NCBI RefSeq assembly: GCF_007565055.1
Contig: NC_044551.1
Span: forward strand, 100,712,266-100,776,265
From: Rhinopithecus roxellana
Lineage: Eukaryota; Chordata; Mammalia; Primates; Cercopithecidae
Length of the DNA stretch: 64,000 nt
Direction: 5' to 3'
Part shown: one piece after another, positions 47,660-58,053 of the stretch
How the letters are laid out: each line of letters starts with the position of its first letter
Position numbering within the stretch: the stretch's first letter is position 1
Program-made: the position numbers and the translations under genes
Notes under the pieces: model-generated
Databases searched by the model: none
What the model was told of the DNA's origin: nothing
Seen by the model: the letters and a program-made list of their open reading frames with translations, nothing else

Positions 47660-48660
47660 TTACAGTGTCTGGTACCTGTTTTTCCTTTCCATATGTAGTT
47701 CTTCCCTCAGGAGCTCTTGCAAGGCAGGCCTGGTGGTGATAAAATCCCTCAGCATTTGCTTATATAGAAAGGATTGTATTTCTGCTTTGCTCATGAAGCC
47801 TAATTTGGCTGGATATGAAATTCTGGGTTGAAAATTCTCTGCTTTAACAATGTCAAATATTGGCCCCCTCTCTCTTCTGGCTTGTAGAGTTTCTGCTGAG
47901 AGATCCACTGTTAGTCTGATGGACTTCCCTTTGTAGGTGACCTGGCCTTACTCTCTGGCTGCCCTTAGCATTTTTTCCTTCATTTTGACCATGGAGAATC
48001 TGATGATTATGTGTCTTGGGGTTGATCTTCTCATGGAGTATCTTAGTGGTGTTCCCTGTATTTTCTGAATTTGAATTTGGCCTGTCTTGCTAGGTTGGGA
48101 AGTTCTCCTGGATAATATCCTGAAGTGTATTTTCCAGTTTGGTTCCATTCTCATCTTTTTCAGGTACTCCAATCAATCGTAGGTTCAGTCTTTTCACATA
48201 GTACCATATTTCTTGGAGGCTTTGTTTGTTCCTTTTCATTCTTTTTTTTCTCTGATCTTGTCTGCATGCCTTATTTCAGCAGGATGGTCTTCAAACTCTG
48301 ATGTCCTTTCTACTGCTTGATCGATTTGGCTATCGACATTTGTGTATGCTTCACGAAGTTTTTGTACCATATTTTTCAGCTCAATCAGGTCATTTATGTT
48401 CCTTTCTAAACTGGTTATTCTGGTTAACAACTCCTGTAGCCTTTTATCAACGTTTTTACCTTCTTTGCATTGGGTTAGAACATGCTCCTTTAGCTCAGAG
48501 GAGTTATTACCTACCTCCTGAAACCTACTTCTATCAATTCATCAATCTTACTCTCCCTCCAGTTTCATGCCCTTGCTGGAGAGGAGTTGTGATCATTTGG
48601 AGGAGAAAAGACATTCTGGCTTTTGGAATTTTCAGCTTTTTTGTGCTGTTTTTTCCTCAT
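47660..48660 (-). pseudogene. LINE-1 ORF1 pseudogene
   Basis: The start ATG lies at 48658-48660 and is followed by a lysine-rich N-terminus, but codon 32 is TGA (48565-48567). Recognisable pieces follow in several frames: a coiled-coil segment (48236-48430, with LTRITSLERNINDLIELKN), the middle RNA-binding region (47948-48172) and the C-terminal domain (47660-47908, with ARRERGPIFDIVKAENFQPR). Intact ORF1p is an RNA-binding trimer that coats L1 RNA; this copy cannot make it. Confidence 0.9.
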
Positions 48661-49783
48661 CTTCATGGATTTATCTACTTTTTATCTTTAAGGCTTCATC
48701 CCAGAGGGACACTGGCCTGATGCCAGCCAGAGGTCTCCTGTATGAGGTGCCTGTCAATACCTGTTGGGGCGTCTCTCCCAGTCAGGAGGCATGGAGGTGT
48801 CAGGAACCCGCTTGAGGAAGCAGTCTGTTCCTTAGTAGAGCTGGTGTGCAGTGCTGAGAGAATCCCCCTTTTCAGGATAAGTCACTCTCTTCAGAGCCAG
48901 CAGGCAGGAAAGATTAAGTCTGACTGAAGCTGTGACCACAGATGCCCCTCTCACTAGGTGCTCTGTCCCAGGAAGATGAGAGTTTTGTCTGCAAGCCCCT
49001 GACTGGAGCTGCTGGGTTTCCTTCAGAGACGTCCTGCCCAGTGAGGAGGAATCTAGAGAGGCAGTCTGGCACAGCTACTTTGCTGCACTGTGCTGAGCTT
49101 CACCCAGTCCCAACCTCCCAGTCCCCTTAGCACTGTCAGGGGAAAACCACCTACTAAAGCCACAGTAATGGTGGTCACCCCTTCCCACACCAAACTCAGG
49201 TCAACTCCAGACTGCTATGCTAGCAATGAGAATTTCAAACCAGTGGTTCTTAGCTTGTTGGACTCCATGGGAGTGAGACATGTTGAGTAAGACCCCTTGG
49301 CTCCCTGGCTTCAGCCCCCTTTCCAAGGGAGTGGATGATTCTCCTGTCTCACTGGAGTTCTGGGTGCTACTCGAGTATGGAAAAAAAAACCCTACAGCTC
49401 AATGCCTGCCTAACAGCCACTCAGTTTTATACTTGAAACCCAGGGGCCTGGTGGTGTAGGCTCATGAGGGAATTTCCTGAGCCATGGATTGCAAAACTCC
49501 ATGAAAAAAGCATAGTACCCCAGGGCAGGTAGCACAGTCCCTCACTGCTTCCCTTGGCTTGGGGAAGGGGAAGTCCCCCAGCTCTGTGCACTTCCCAGGG
49601 TGAAACAATGCCCCACCCTGCTTCTGTTCACTCTCTGTGGGTTGCACACACTGCCTAACCAGTTGCAATGAGATGAACTGGGTACCTCAGTTGGAAATGC
49701 AGAAATCATCCACCTTCTGCATTGGTCTTGCTGGGAGCTGCAGACCAGAGATGTTTCTATTCAACCATCTTGGCCCTTCTTCC
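48661..49783 (-). promoter_or_regulatory. LINE-1 5' UTR (internal promoter region)
   Basis: About 1.1 kb between the L1 5' end and the ORF1 ATG, G+C-richer than the flanks. In this family the 5' UTR carries an internal RNA polymerase II promoter and an antisense promoter. CpGs are sparse here, in keeping with an old methylated and decayed copy. Plus-strand frames inside it have no supported function. Confidence 0.7.
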
Positions 49784-49795
49784 GGGTTATTTTCT

Positions 49796-50345
49796 TACAG
49801 TGTCTTTGTCTGGTTTTGGAATTAATCTGGATCTTAGAAAGAGTTAGGATATAGTCCCTCTCCTTGTATCTTCTGGAAGACATTATAGATAATTAGGATA
49901 ATTTCTTCCTTAAAGGTTTCATAGAATATACCACTAAATCCATCTGGACCTTGTGCTTTCTTTGAAAGGTTATTAATTATTGATTCAATTGCTTTAATAG
50001 GTACAGGCCTACTCAAACTGCCTATTCTTTCTTGTGTGAGTTTTGACAGATTGTGTCTTTCAAGGAATTTGTACATTTCACTTAGGTGCTGAAGTTTATA
50101 GACATGGTTATTTATGGTATTCCTTTATAATTACTCTAATGTCCACAGGATCTGGAATGGTGTCCCCTCTTTTATTTCTGATATTAGTAATTTGAGTCTT
50201 CCCTCTTTTTTCTTGGCCAGACTAGAGATTTATTGATTTCATTGGTCTTTTCAAAAAACCAGCTTTTGGTTTTGTTGATTTTCTCTATTGATTTTCTGTT
50301 TTTAAATTCGTTGATTTTAGCCCATGGTATGCTTTTTTTCCAATG
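49796..50345 (-). mobile_element. Older L1 (ORF2), antisense, right piece
   Basis: Continues the ORF2 sequence of 42470-43579 across the inserted L1. The frame at 49834-50076 (with IINNLSKKAQGPDGFSGIFYETFKEEI) is the region just before the RT active site. This order on the minus strand is what a single older L1 split in two predicts. Confidence 0.85.
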
Positions 50346-50768
50346 ATAATTAATGGATTTTAATATTCTATCCTTTCATTAGGTTAAACGGCTACAAATA
50401 CATTTTCCATTCTTCTCACTTAATGGATTATTTCTTATTACACATTGTCCATTGTGCACCACAAAGTTTGCAAGAAGCCATTCACAAACATACATGTAGA
50501 CTAGAAAACACTGTAGTACGTTTACTGGCTTTGTCCAGCCCAGTAGTCTTTAATCCAAACACAGCCATCCTGTGAGAAACAATGATGGTTTTCTTTGCTC
50601 TCTTACTCTCTTTCCTCTTCTTGTTCGTCTTTGTTAAGATTTCTCCTACAACTCTGCACTAACCCTAACCCTACACTATTTCCAGGGTCCTGGGATGATG
50701 AACTCAGATTTCTCCAGTCCTCTTTTCTGAAAGTGTACTTGGTATTGAGAGTGCAGCTTCTAAAAGAC
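50346..50768. other. Unassigned DNA
   Basis: No gene or confident repeat. Confidence 0.3.
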
Positions 50769-50783
50769 AGAAACATTTTTCTT

Positions 50784-51099
50784 GTTTTTTTTTTTTTTTT
50801 TTTTTTTTTTTTCCTCTCTTTTTGAGATGGAACTTCACTTTTATTGCCCAGGCTAGAGTGCAATGGCACGATATTGTCTCACTGCAACCTCCGCATCCCA
50901 GATTCAAGCAATTCTCCTGCTTCAGCCTCCCTAGTAGCTGGTATTATAGGTGCCCACCACCATACTTGGCTGTATTTTTAGTAGAGATGGGGTTTCACCA
51001 TGTTGGCCAAGCTGGTCTTGAACTCCTGATCGCAGGTGATCTGCTTGCCTCTGCCTCCCAAAGTGCTAGGATTACAGATGTGAGCCACCATGCCCGGCC
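50784..51099 (-). mobile_element. Alu (AluS-like), antisense, full length
   Basis: T-tail of about 26, then both arms, ending 'catgcccggcc'. Target-site duplication of 15 bp with one mismatch: agaaacatttttctt (50769-50783) and agaaatatttttctt (51100-51114). Confidence 0.95.
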
Positions 51100-51114
51100 A
51101 GAAATATTTTTCTT

Positions 51115-51428
51115 AACATTACTAACTGTCTCTAAGGGCATGACTTTGATTATTTGTTATGCCAAATCTTATTTTAACAGAGGGAAGATGTACAGAAGAG
51201 AAGACGAAAGGAATAGACATACGGTCCTACTATAGTAACAGTTTTCACATCTTTCCCTTTCATAATTTCCAGACGTAAGTAGCACAGGTCAACAAAAAAG
51301 TATCTATCCCTTTCTCTCCCCCAAAGGACACCTATCCTGAAGATCCAAAATATTTCTTAGCAGTTAGAAGTCTAAAAACTGTGGTGATTGATGGGATCTT
51401 TGGCATCTAGATGAGTGTTAGTCTTTAG
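51115..51428. other. Unassigned DNA
   Basis: No gene or repeat recognised. Confidence 0.3.
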
Positions 51429-51594
51429 TCCAGAGAATCTGAAGCAAAGCTGTGTGTACTCCACATCTTTATTTTCGTAGATTCACATTGCAACTATTTT
51501 TCTGACAAGAATCCAGAGAATCTGAAGCAAAGCTGTGTGTACTCCACATCTTTATTTTCGTAGATTCACATTGCAACTATTTTTCTGACAAGAA
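51429..51594 (+). repeat. Exact two-copy tandem duplication, 83-bp unit
   Basis: Copies 51429-51511 and 51512-51594 are identical at all 83 positions. It directly precedes the AAGG microsatellite. Confidence 0.97.
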
Positions 51595-51602
51595 TTCAAG
51601 AA

Positions 51603-51683
51603 AAGGAAGGAAGGAAGGAAGGAAGGAAGGAAGGAAGGAAGGAAGGAAGGAAGGAAGGAAGGAAGGAAGGAAGGAAGGAAGGA
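51603..51683 (+). repeat. (AAGG)n microsatellite
   Basis: About 20 uninterrupted tetranucleotide units, all purine on the plus strand. Confidence 0.98.
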
Positions 51684-53484
51684 CTGGTCTAGGGTACATG
51701 AGTGAAGAAGGCAATTACCCACAGATATTAGTTTGTTGTGTCACAAGGTAAGATGCTAAAACATCATTCACACCATCTATCAATACACCTTTATCAACGA
51801 ATCCCTTGTGACCTCAAGGGCTTTTTCACTCTTAAAAAGAAAAACTTCTCTTACAGTAAAAGTGCTTCTGGAAGGACTCTATGGCATAGTCAGTATAGTC
51901 TTTGGGATATAATGAAAGAGGTATGCTTGTGAGCCTGCTGTGGGAGCACAGAGGAGGGCCATTTAGGATGAAGGTAAAATTAACAATAAGGTTCTGATCA
52001 TAAGACCAGCTGGTGGCAAAGTGAGGAATAAACAGGTCTTTCATTCTAGTGCTCATTCTTGGGTTCCCAGCTGTCTCCTGGCTCTTATTAAATAGCCATC
52101 TTTAAATAAGAACCTGCAGAAAGAGACTTTAGCATTGACCCACTGTGATATGGGATAGGGGAAGAAAGGTAAGGTTATCAAAGCTTGACTTTGCCAACTC
52201 TGTGGTCTGTCCTGGAGCTAACCCTGCTGCTACCATTTTTTGTGCCCCTTCCTTCTCTGATCTAGTTTTTTGTGCTTCCTACCACAACCATCCTCAGACC
52301 TATACCACTATAAGCACATGAGGGCAGCGCCTCAATTCCCATTGCTACTCAACATCCATTGCTGTATACAGAATGACTTCCTTCCCCCCATCCCTCCCAA
52401 CTCCGAGTATTCAAAGGTGCAGAACCAGGGAGAACTTGCCCTATTTCAATGTTCTGAGTGTACACCTGACTGTTTTAGGATAGACACTGAAATCAGCCCT
52501 TCTACAGCCTATGTTTCTTTGCTGTGGATTGCATCCCTATAAACTGGCTACCTTAGGAATGTGTTATTAATAAGGAGGGGATGTGCCTCTATAGTTGTAC
52601 TAAAGCCAGGTCTGCATTTGGTATATGCTCTATGTATTGATTCATATGTGATGTTTGTTTTTCAAAAGCAAGCAGTGAACAACCAAAGTCGATACTTTAA
52701 AATGGAGAATAGCTGACTACTTTTCTCAATTTAATTTAGATGCAGTTTTATGAATTAAAATGGCTGAGCAGGTAACATCCTGGCTAGAGAAAAATCCAGT
52801 GTACTCTGAGCCCCAGCTAAGCTGAATGACTGACAGTTCCCAAGATTCGTCATCTCCTTGCCTTTGCACACTCTCCTGCACTTAAAATATCCTGTCCCTT
52901 TCTTCTTCAAGTAGAAGGAAGGAAGTCAAGTCTCTCAATGTCCCACTGTTTCCCAGAGTGAGAGAAATATCACCCTCTGAACTCCCACATCATTTTTTTC
53001 TCTGAACAATTCTTATTTTCACCACTAGATTACTAAACCCTTGAAAGCAGAGCTCAAAGTATTTAGCTCTAAAACCTTTTAATTACAATGAATTTGATTC
53101 TATATAAATGCTAAATAGGTACATAAATATACACATGTGCACAAACATTATCTACATTTCAATCCTTCCCATTGGTTCATCACAACAATCTGCAAGAATG
53201 CTGATACTTACAACTTTTAGGAAATAAATATAAAACGCAAATAAAATACCCAAGAGAAGTGAAAATAAAGAATGCATAATACTGATTATATGTATCCTTG
53301 AGAAAGTAAAACAGTAAAAGAGATTTTTACTAGAAAGCACTACACAAAATAACTTTCCCATATATTACTTTGCAATACCAAACTCATTCACTATTTTTTA
53401 TTTTAAATATGTACCAAAACCCCTATATTTTTAGAGATTTTGATGAACACACACAAGAAATAATAAAGTCTGATTTGAGCATTG
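51684..53484. other. Unassigned DNA
   Basis: No gene or confident repeat in 1.8 kb. Open frames at 52270-52542 and 53152-53361 resemble nothing I know. Confidence 0.3.
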
Positions 53485-53560
53485 AGGCAATGTTAACACA
53501 GACTTTTGTTAACACACAAAAGTTTTTGTGTGTTAACAAAAGTCTGTGTTAACATTGCCT
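53485..53560. repeat. Near-perfect palindrome, 37-bp arms, 2-nt centre
   Basis: Left arm 53485-53521 and right arm 53524-53560 are complementary at all 37 positions; the centre is 'gt' (53522-53523). Within each arm 'gttaaca' units and 'cttttg' recur. It is not MADE1 and lacks mariner or hAT termini. As RNA it would fold into a long hairpin with only a 2-nt loop. Confidence 0.96.
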
Positions 53561-54643
53561 TTAAAAGCCAAGGCAAATTTGGTAAAGAAGTGTCCAGAGA
53601 ATCTGCCAGCAACAATAACCTCAAGTTCATTGGAAACTTTGAAATTCTATCCATTGTTACACACATTTAGGTGAAATCTCCCTTATTATCAAGAATCTAC
53701 AAAAGGTGAAATGGCGTCTTAAAGAAATATAGGATTCACAAAAGGCAGGTTATTGGTTCACGTTTTGTAAGCGTGACATAACACTATCTGCCTTTTCTGA
53801 TGCAAACGATAGGAAATATTAAAATAATAAAACACACTCCTATCTCTGAGGATTTGAAATTGGGTGAGATATAAAGGCATGCCCTCATCACATGATAATA
53901 TGGTTCCCCAAGGCCACAGAGGAGATCTGATCAATGTGTTTTCCAGAATACAATGGAAAGAGTGTTTAATCCTAAAAGAAGAAAGAGACTGTTGTGAGAG
54001 AGTAGGTGACTTTTGGAGTATAAGCAGGAGATGTTTGCCCATGAGATAATGCAGAGAGGATAACAAAATTCAAGGTCAAGTTTGCAGCATAGGCAAAAGC
54101 AAGAAGTGTGCATGTAAACCCCTGGCACATTCTATAAACTGCTAAAAATCCAGGTGGTAAGGACCCAAGCTTCGTGGGATCAGAATGAAGTGTTTGATCT
54201 GACTGTAAGGTTAACTCTACTTATTTACTTACCGGGGGAAGAAAAACAAAATTAAGAGACAGAAATGTAAAAATCTGTTAAAATCCTCCCTGGGTTAACA
54301 GAGAGGTTCTATAATTCAGAGAGGTTTGCAGTTCATCAACTACAGTTTATCGCCTTGAGAAAGTAAGAAACACGTTGAGTATGTGTTTTCACAAGCTGCC
54401 GCTTTCTATATTCAATGTGATTTTCCAAATGGGGAGATATATTTTTCACAAAGAACAGGTTTCAGGAACAAAATCTTTTTAGCAAAGAAAACATTTTCAA
54501 AGTTACCATTTCACCAAACTCCCTAGGCAAATGAATATATACACCTACCTCTTAACCTCATAGTTTCCTTAGAAATGTCCAGTTGAAAGGACTTAACAGT
54601 TGTGGGAATGCCCAGTTAACAACACTGGTTCTCACTCACCCAT
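53561..54643. other. Unassigned DNA
   Basis: Open frames at 53758-54128 overlap on both strands. No gene or repeat family recognised. Confidence 0.3.
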
Positions 54644-55011
54644 TGGTAGGCTTTGCTTGTGTCCCCACCCAAATCTCATCTTGAATTGCAGCTCCCATAA
54701 TTCCCACGTTTATGGGAGGGGTCTGGTGAGAGATAATTGAATCATGGGGGCAGTTTCACTCATACTGTTCTCATGGTAGTGAATAAGTCTCACAAGGTCT
54801 GATGGTTCTATAAGGGGTTTCCCTTTTCGCTTCACTCTCATTCTTCTCCTGCCTGCTGCCATGTAAGATGTGACTTGCTCCTCCTTGCCTTCCACCATGA
54901 TTGTGAGGCCTCCCCAGCCACGTGGAACTGTAAGTCGATTAAACCTCTTTCCTTTATAATTACCCAGTCTCGGGTATGTCTTCATTAGCAGTGTAAGAAC
55001 AGACTAATACA
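54644..55011 (+). mobile_element. THE1/MST-type LTR (ERVL-MaLR)
   Basis: 'tgtccccacccaaatctcat', 'taattgaatcatgggggcag', 'gaataagtctcacaaggtct', 'ccatgattgtgaggcctccc' and the end 'actaataca' follow the MaLR LTR order. Solo; no clear 5-bp duplication. Confidence 0.92.
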
Positions 55012-57731
55012 CACACAGAGCTAAGAAGCCAGTCCAGCACTTAGGAGTCCAAGTGCTATACAGGCTATTGTTAAGGTGACTGTTAGAAGCAAACCTCCAC
55101 AGGTGAACTGCCATATAACTCTCTGTGGAGCAATAACAAGAGCACTCTCTCCTCTTCCCAGTAGTCTTGCTCCAGTCCTTCCTTTTGTCCTCCACTCTCA
55201 ATTTTTCTCTTCCAGAATGTCTCTCCTAATGAACCTGATCCAACTGGATATCCCTCAATTATCCATCTGGAGCTACTTACCAGCACTGTTTGCTTCATCT
55301 CAGCTTTTCTGTCATTTTCATGCATTTATATTGTGTCTCCCAACTGGACCCTAAGTATTTCTGCATCTTACCTTGGCCTTTCCTGTTCACACAGTGAGCA
55401 TCCAATAAATTCTCTCCATTGTCTGTTTCATGAGCTGACTATCTTATAAGACAGACCTAAGAAATAAAGGAGTCTAGGGATTTCAGAAAAATGTATCATA
55501 ATAAAAAAGCTCCAGTAGCTAACAGCTGGAAAAATTGAGCCTGCTAGCAAAAAAAGAATATTGTGGCAACAGAGGGAAGACTAGAAAAGAAAACAAAGTA
55601 TGATTAAAGAGTAGCCTGAGTAAGAAAGGGGAGGGAGGGACCAATAAAGGCTCACTCTCTGAGAGACTGATCACACCGTCACTATAAGGCTAGGAATCTA
55701 ATTATTTGTTTTTAGGAATGTTGGACTACAACTTTCAAAACAGTTTCCTTGGAAGACATGTGATAATACCAAGTAACTTTCCTTGACTTTTAAAATATTA
55801 TAAAAGTGCTTAATGTGCCTTATAAACATTACCAGAATATTTTAAATAAAATGTCACTTTGCCAAGCCACAACTCCTTTTGGCCCCATAACTTACATCAG
55901 CACAGCCTGGATTCTGGGAAGCCCCACCAAGATTTTGGTGACAGATTTCCATCACTACAAAACAATGGGGCCAGCCTGAAAATGAGGTGAAGACCAACTC
56001 ATCCCGAGAGAAAACAAGACAGCTGAGACATGATGAGCTTGGCCCTTATCCTGGACTTTGGTTGCCTGGTGAGCATATGTAACCTGGCATTCAGCTGCAT
56101 GGAAAGCTCAGGAAAGTTAGAAAGGATATTAATAATGTCCAATGATGGAGAAAAGCATCTCAAGTCCAAACAGCACTGAGATTTCTTTAACATCGTTACT
56201 TACCTGCTGTTATATATTGATGAAATGTAATGACAATATTCGTTTATAAGCATATCAGTATGTTCAGAACCAAGAAAAACTAATACAGATGGAAAACGTA
56301 AAAGTGGATACAAATGGAAAAATAAAGACTGTCTTACCCTGATATGTTGCATGTCTACTCAGAAAAGTTGGACTAAGGTGTTGCTTTGGCAACACGAAAA
56401 GTGTAGGAAAGACTTCTCCCCAAACGATCCTCCCTCTCCCTAACCATTTTTTTCCAACAAGAATCTTTGCTTTCTCTTAGGCATTTCTCTTAGGAGAGGA
56501 GGTTTAAAGAAGATCAGTAATTTACTTTTCATGCATAGTAAGAGAAATAACAGGAAGCAGAAGATAAATGAGGAAAGGCCCCCAGAGTAAGAAAGAGGGA
56601 CTGAGAGAATTGAAGTCACTTCATTCATTATTTGGTCTCAGGGTTTGCCTATGTCACAAAGAAAGAGACAGGAGAAAGCCAGTCCAGAAAAAGACAGATC
56701 AAAGAACTTGAAGGCAGACCAGGAGAGAGACTGCTACCAAAGCCATTCTTGAGGAGAGTTTGTTTTTTCTTATTGTTGTTTTTTGTTTTTCTTTCTTTTC
56801 CTTAAGAAGAATTATGAACAAATAAATCCTACGTAGGCAGAACTTTCATAAACACTGACTCTCTGTCATGGTATCCTGTTTATTTCCTTCATAGTACTTA
56901 TTGTAAGTGGCAATTAAGTGATCCATCTCGGCTTTACTTCATTTCCTGTTTCTCTTAGAAAGTATTGCTGAGAAGAGGGACCTTGTCTTTTGAACAAATC
57001 ACGAGGATGCATCAAATAATATTGTTGAATGACAGAATAAATGAAAATAAGAGTGCTGCAGTGAGTCTAATCAGAATGAGGTGGGGGAGTGTGGCTACAG
57101 AGGAGCAGTGGCATTTAGGAGGACCTAGGAACTTCTAGGAGAACAGTTTCAGTTCAGTTGTGTAGGGCCTAAGAGAGATCCTAAACTGGTTCTCAAAGCT
57201 GGCTTGCATCATGCACACCACGGAGTTTTTTTTCTTACTGTGTGGAGTCCACATCAGCTCATTACAAAACAGGAGAGCATTGTTCACTCATTTTCCGTGT
57301 CAGAACCACACAATTACCTCAGGAATGCTGAGAGGGACGCCTGTGTCATTGTGGACATTTACCACTCACAACTCCCTTCTCCCAGAAATACTTCTTCACA
57401 GCCACAGTCCTAGCGGGGGTTAGTAGGGGAGTGTGTGTACCATCCTGGTACTCCTAACCATGATGGCAGAACATAATCCGAGATGGACTAACCTCAGGAC
57501 TCCTCACCCTACTGTCTTGTCACCCCTCCAAATCCTTCCAGAGGGTGATGGTAGCTGCTCTACACATGCTAATATGACCCAAGCCAGAAAAATCAGAGTC
57601 CTTTCTCAGAATGTTTCAAGTGTTTCCTGGAGAAAATAGTGCTTTCCTCTCTGATCACGTTCCAATAAGGATGTGATTCAGAGGCAGCCCATGGCCCTGG
57701 CTCCCACCACATAAAAAACACTGAGTTAAGA
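55012..57731. other. Mostly unassigned DNA
   Basis: Possible L2 3'-end traces at about 55340-55430 and 56945-57040. Overlapping frames at 55004-55354 and 57204-57639 show no family similarity. No gene supported. Confidence 0.3.
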
Positions 57732-58028
57732 GGCCGGGCGCAGTGGCTCATGCCTGTAGTCCCAGCTCTTTGGGAGGCCGAGGCAGGCAGATACCTTGCG
57801 GTCAGGAGGTTGGCCAATATGGTGAAACCCCATCTCTACTAAAAATACAAAAATTAGCCAGGCATGGTGGCACATGCCTGTAGTCTTAGCTACTTAGGAA
57901 GCTGATGCAGGAGAATGGCTTGTACCCGGGAGGCAGAGGTCGCAGTGAGCTGAGATTGCACCACTGCACTCCAGCTTGGGCAACACAGGGAGACTCTGTC
58001 TCAAAAAAAAAAAAAAAAAAAAAAAAAA
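57732..58028 (+). mobile_element. Alu (AluS-like) with left-arm deletion
   Basis: Starts 'ggccgggcgcagtggctcat'. The left arm lacks about a dozen bases at 'gtcaggaggttggccaatat', where the consensus has 'gagttcgagaccagcctggcc'. Right arm complete; A26 tail at 58003-58028. Confidence 0.93.
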
Positions 58029-58053
58029 GAAAGAAAGAAAGAAGAAGAAGAAG
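58029..58053 (+). repeat. (AAAG)n/(AAG)n tract at the Alu tail
   Basis: Microsatellite grown from the Alu poly(A) tail. Confidence 0.92.

Larger units (their letters stand above)
43580..49783 (-). mobile_element. Full-length LINE-1 (older L1PA type), antisense, nested
   Basis: About 6.2 kb complete from 5' end to tail. The minus strand starts 'ggaagaagggccaagatggt' at 49783, a recognisable primate L1 5' terminus, and ends in an A-rich tail at 43580-43620. A perfect 12-bp target-site duplication 'gggttattttct' flanks it (43568-43579, 49784-49795). Order: 5' UTR (about 48661-49783), ORF1 (48660 down to about 47660), ORF2 (47578 down to 43839), 3' UTR. Both frames are broken. The 3' UTR variant suggests an older L1PA group (about L1PA7-13). 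Confidence 0.95.

Noticed and set aside
48661..49783. Antisense L1 ORF0 on the plus strand
   Set aside because: Plus-strand frames exist in the 5' UTR, but I could not match any of them to ORF0 with confidence.
51429..51683. Tandem units as a CRISPR-like array
   Set aside because: Two adjacent identical units without spacers in a primate genome; it is a tandem duplication plus a microsatellite.
53485..53560. Palindrome as a MADE1 or other MITE
   Set aside because: It lacks the MADE1 termini and flanking TA duplication, and the arms match no transposon end I know.
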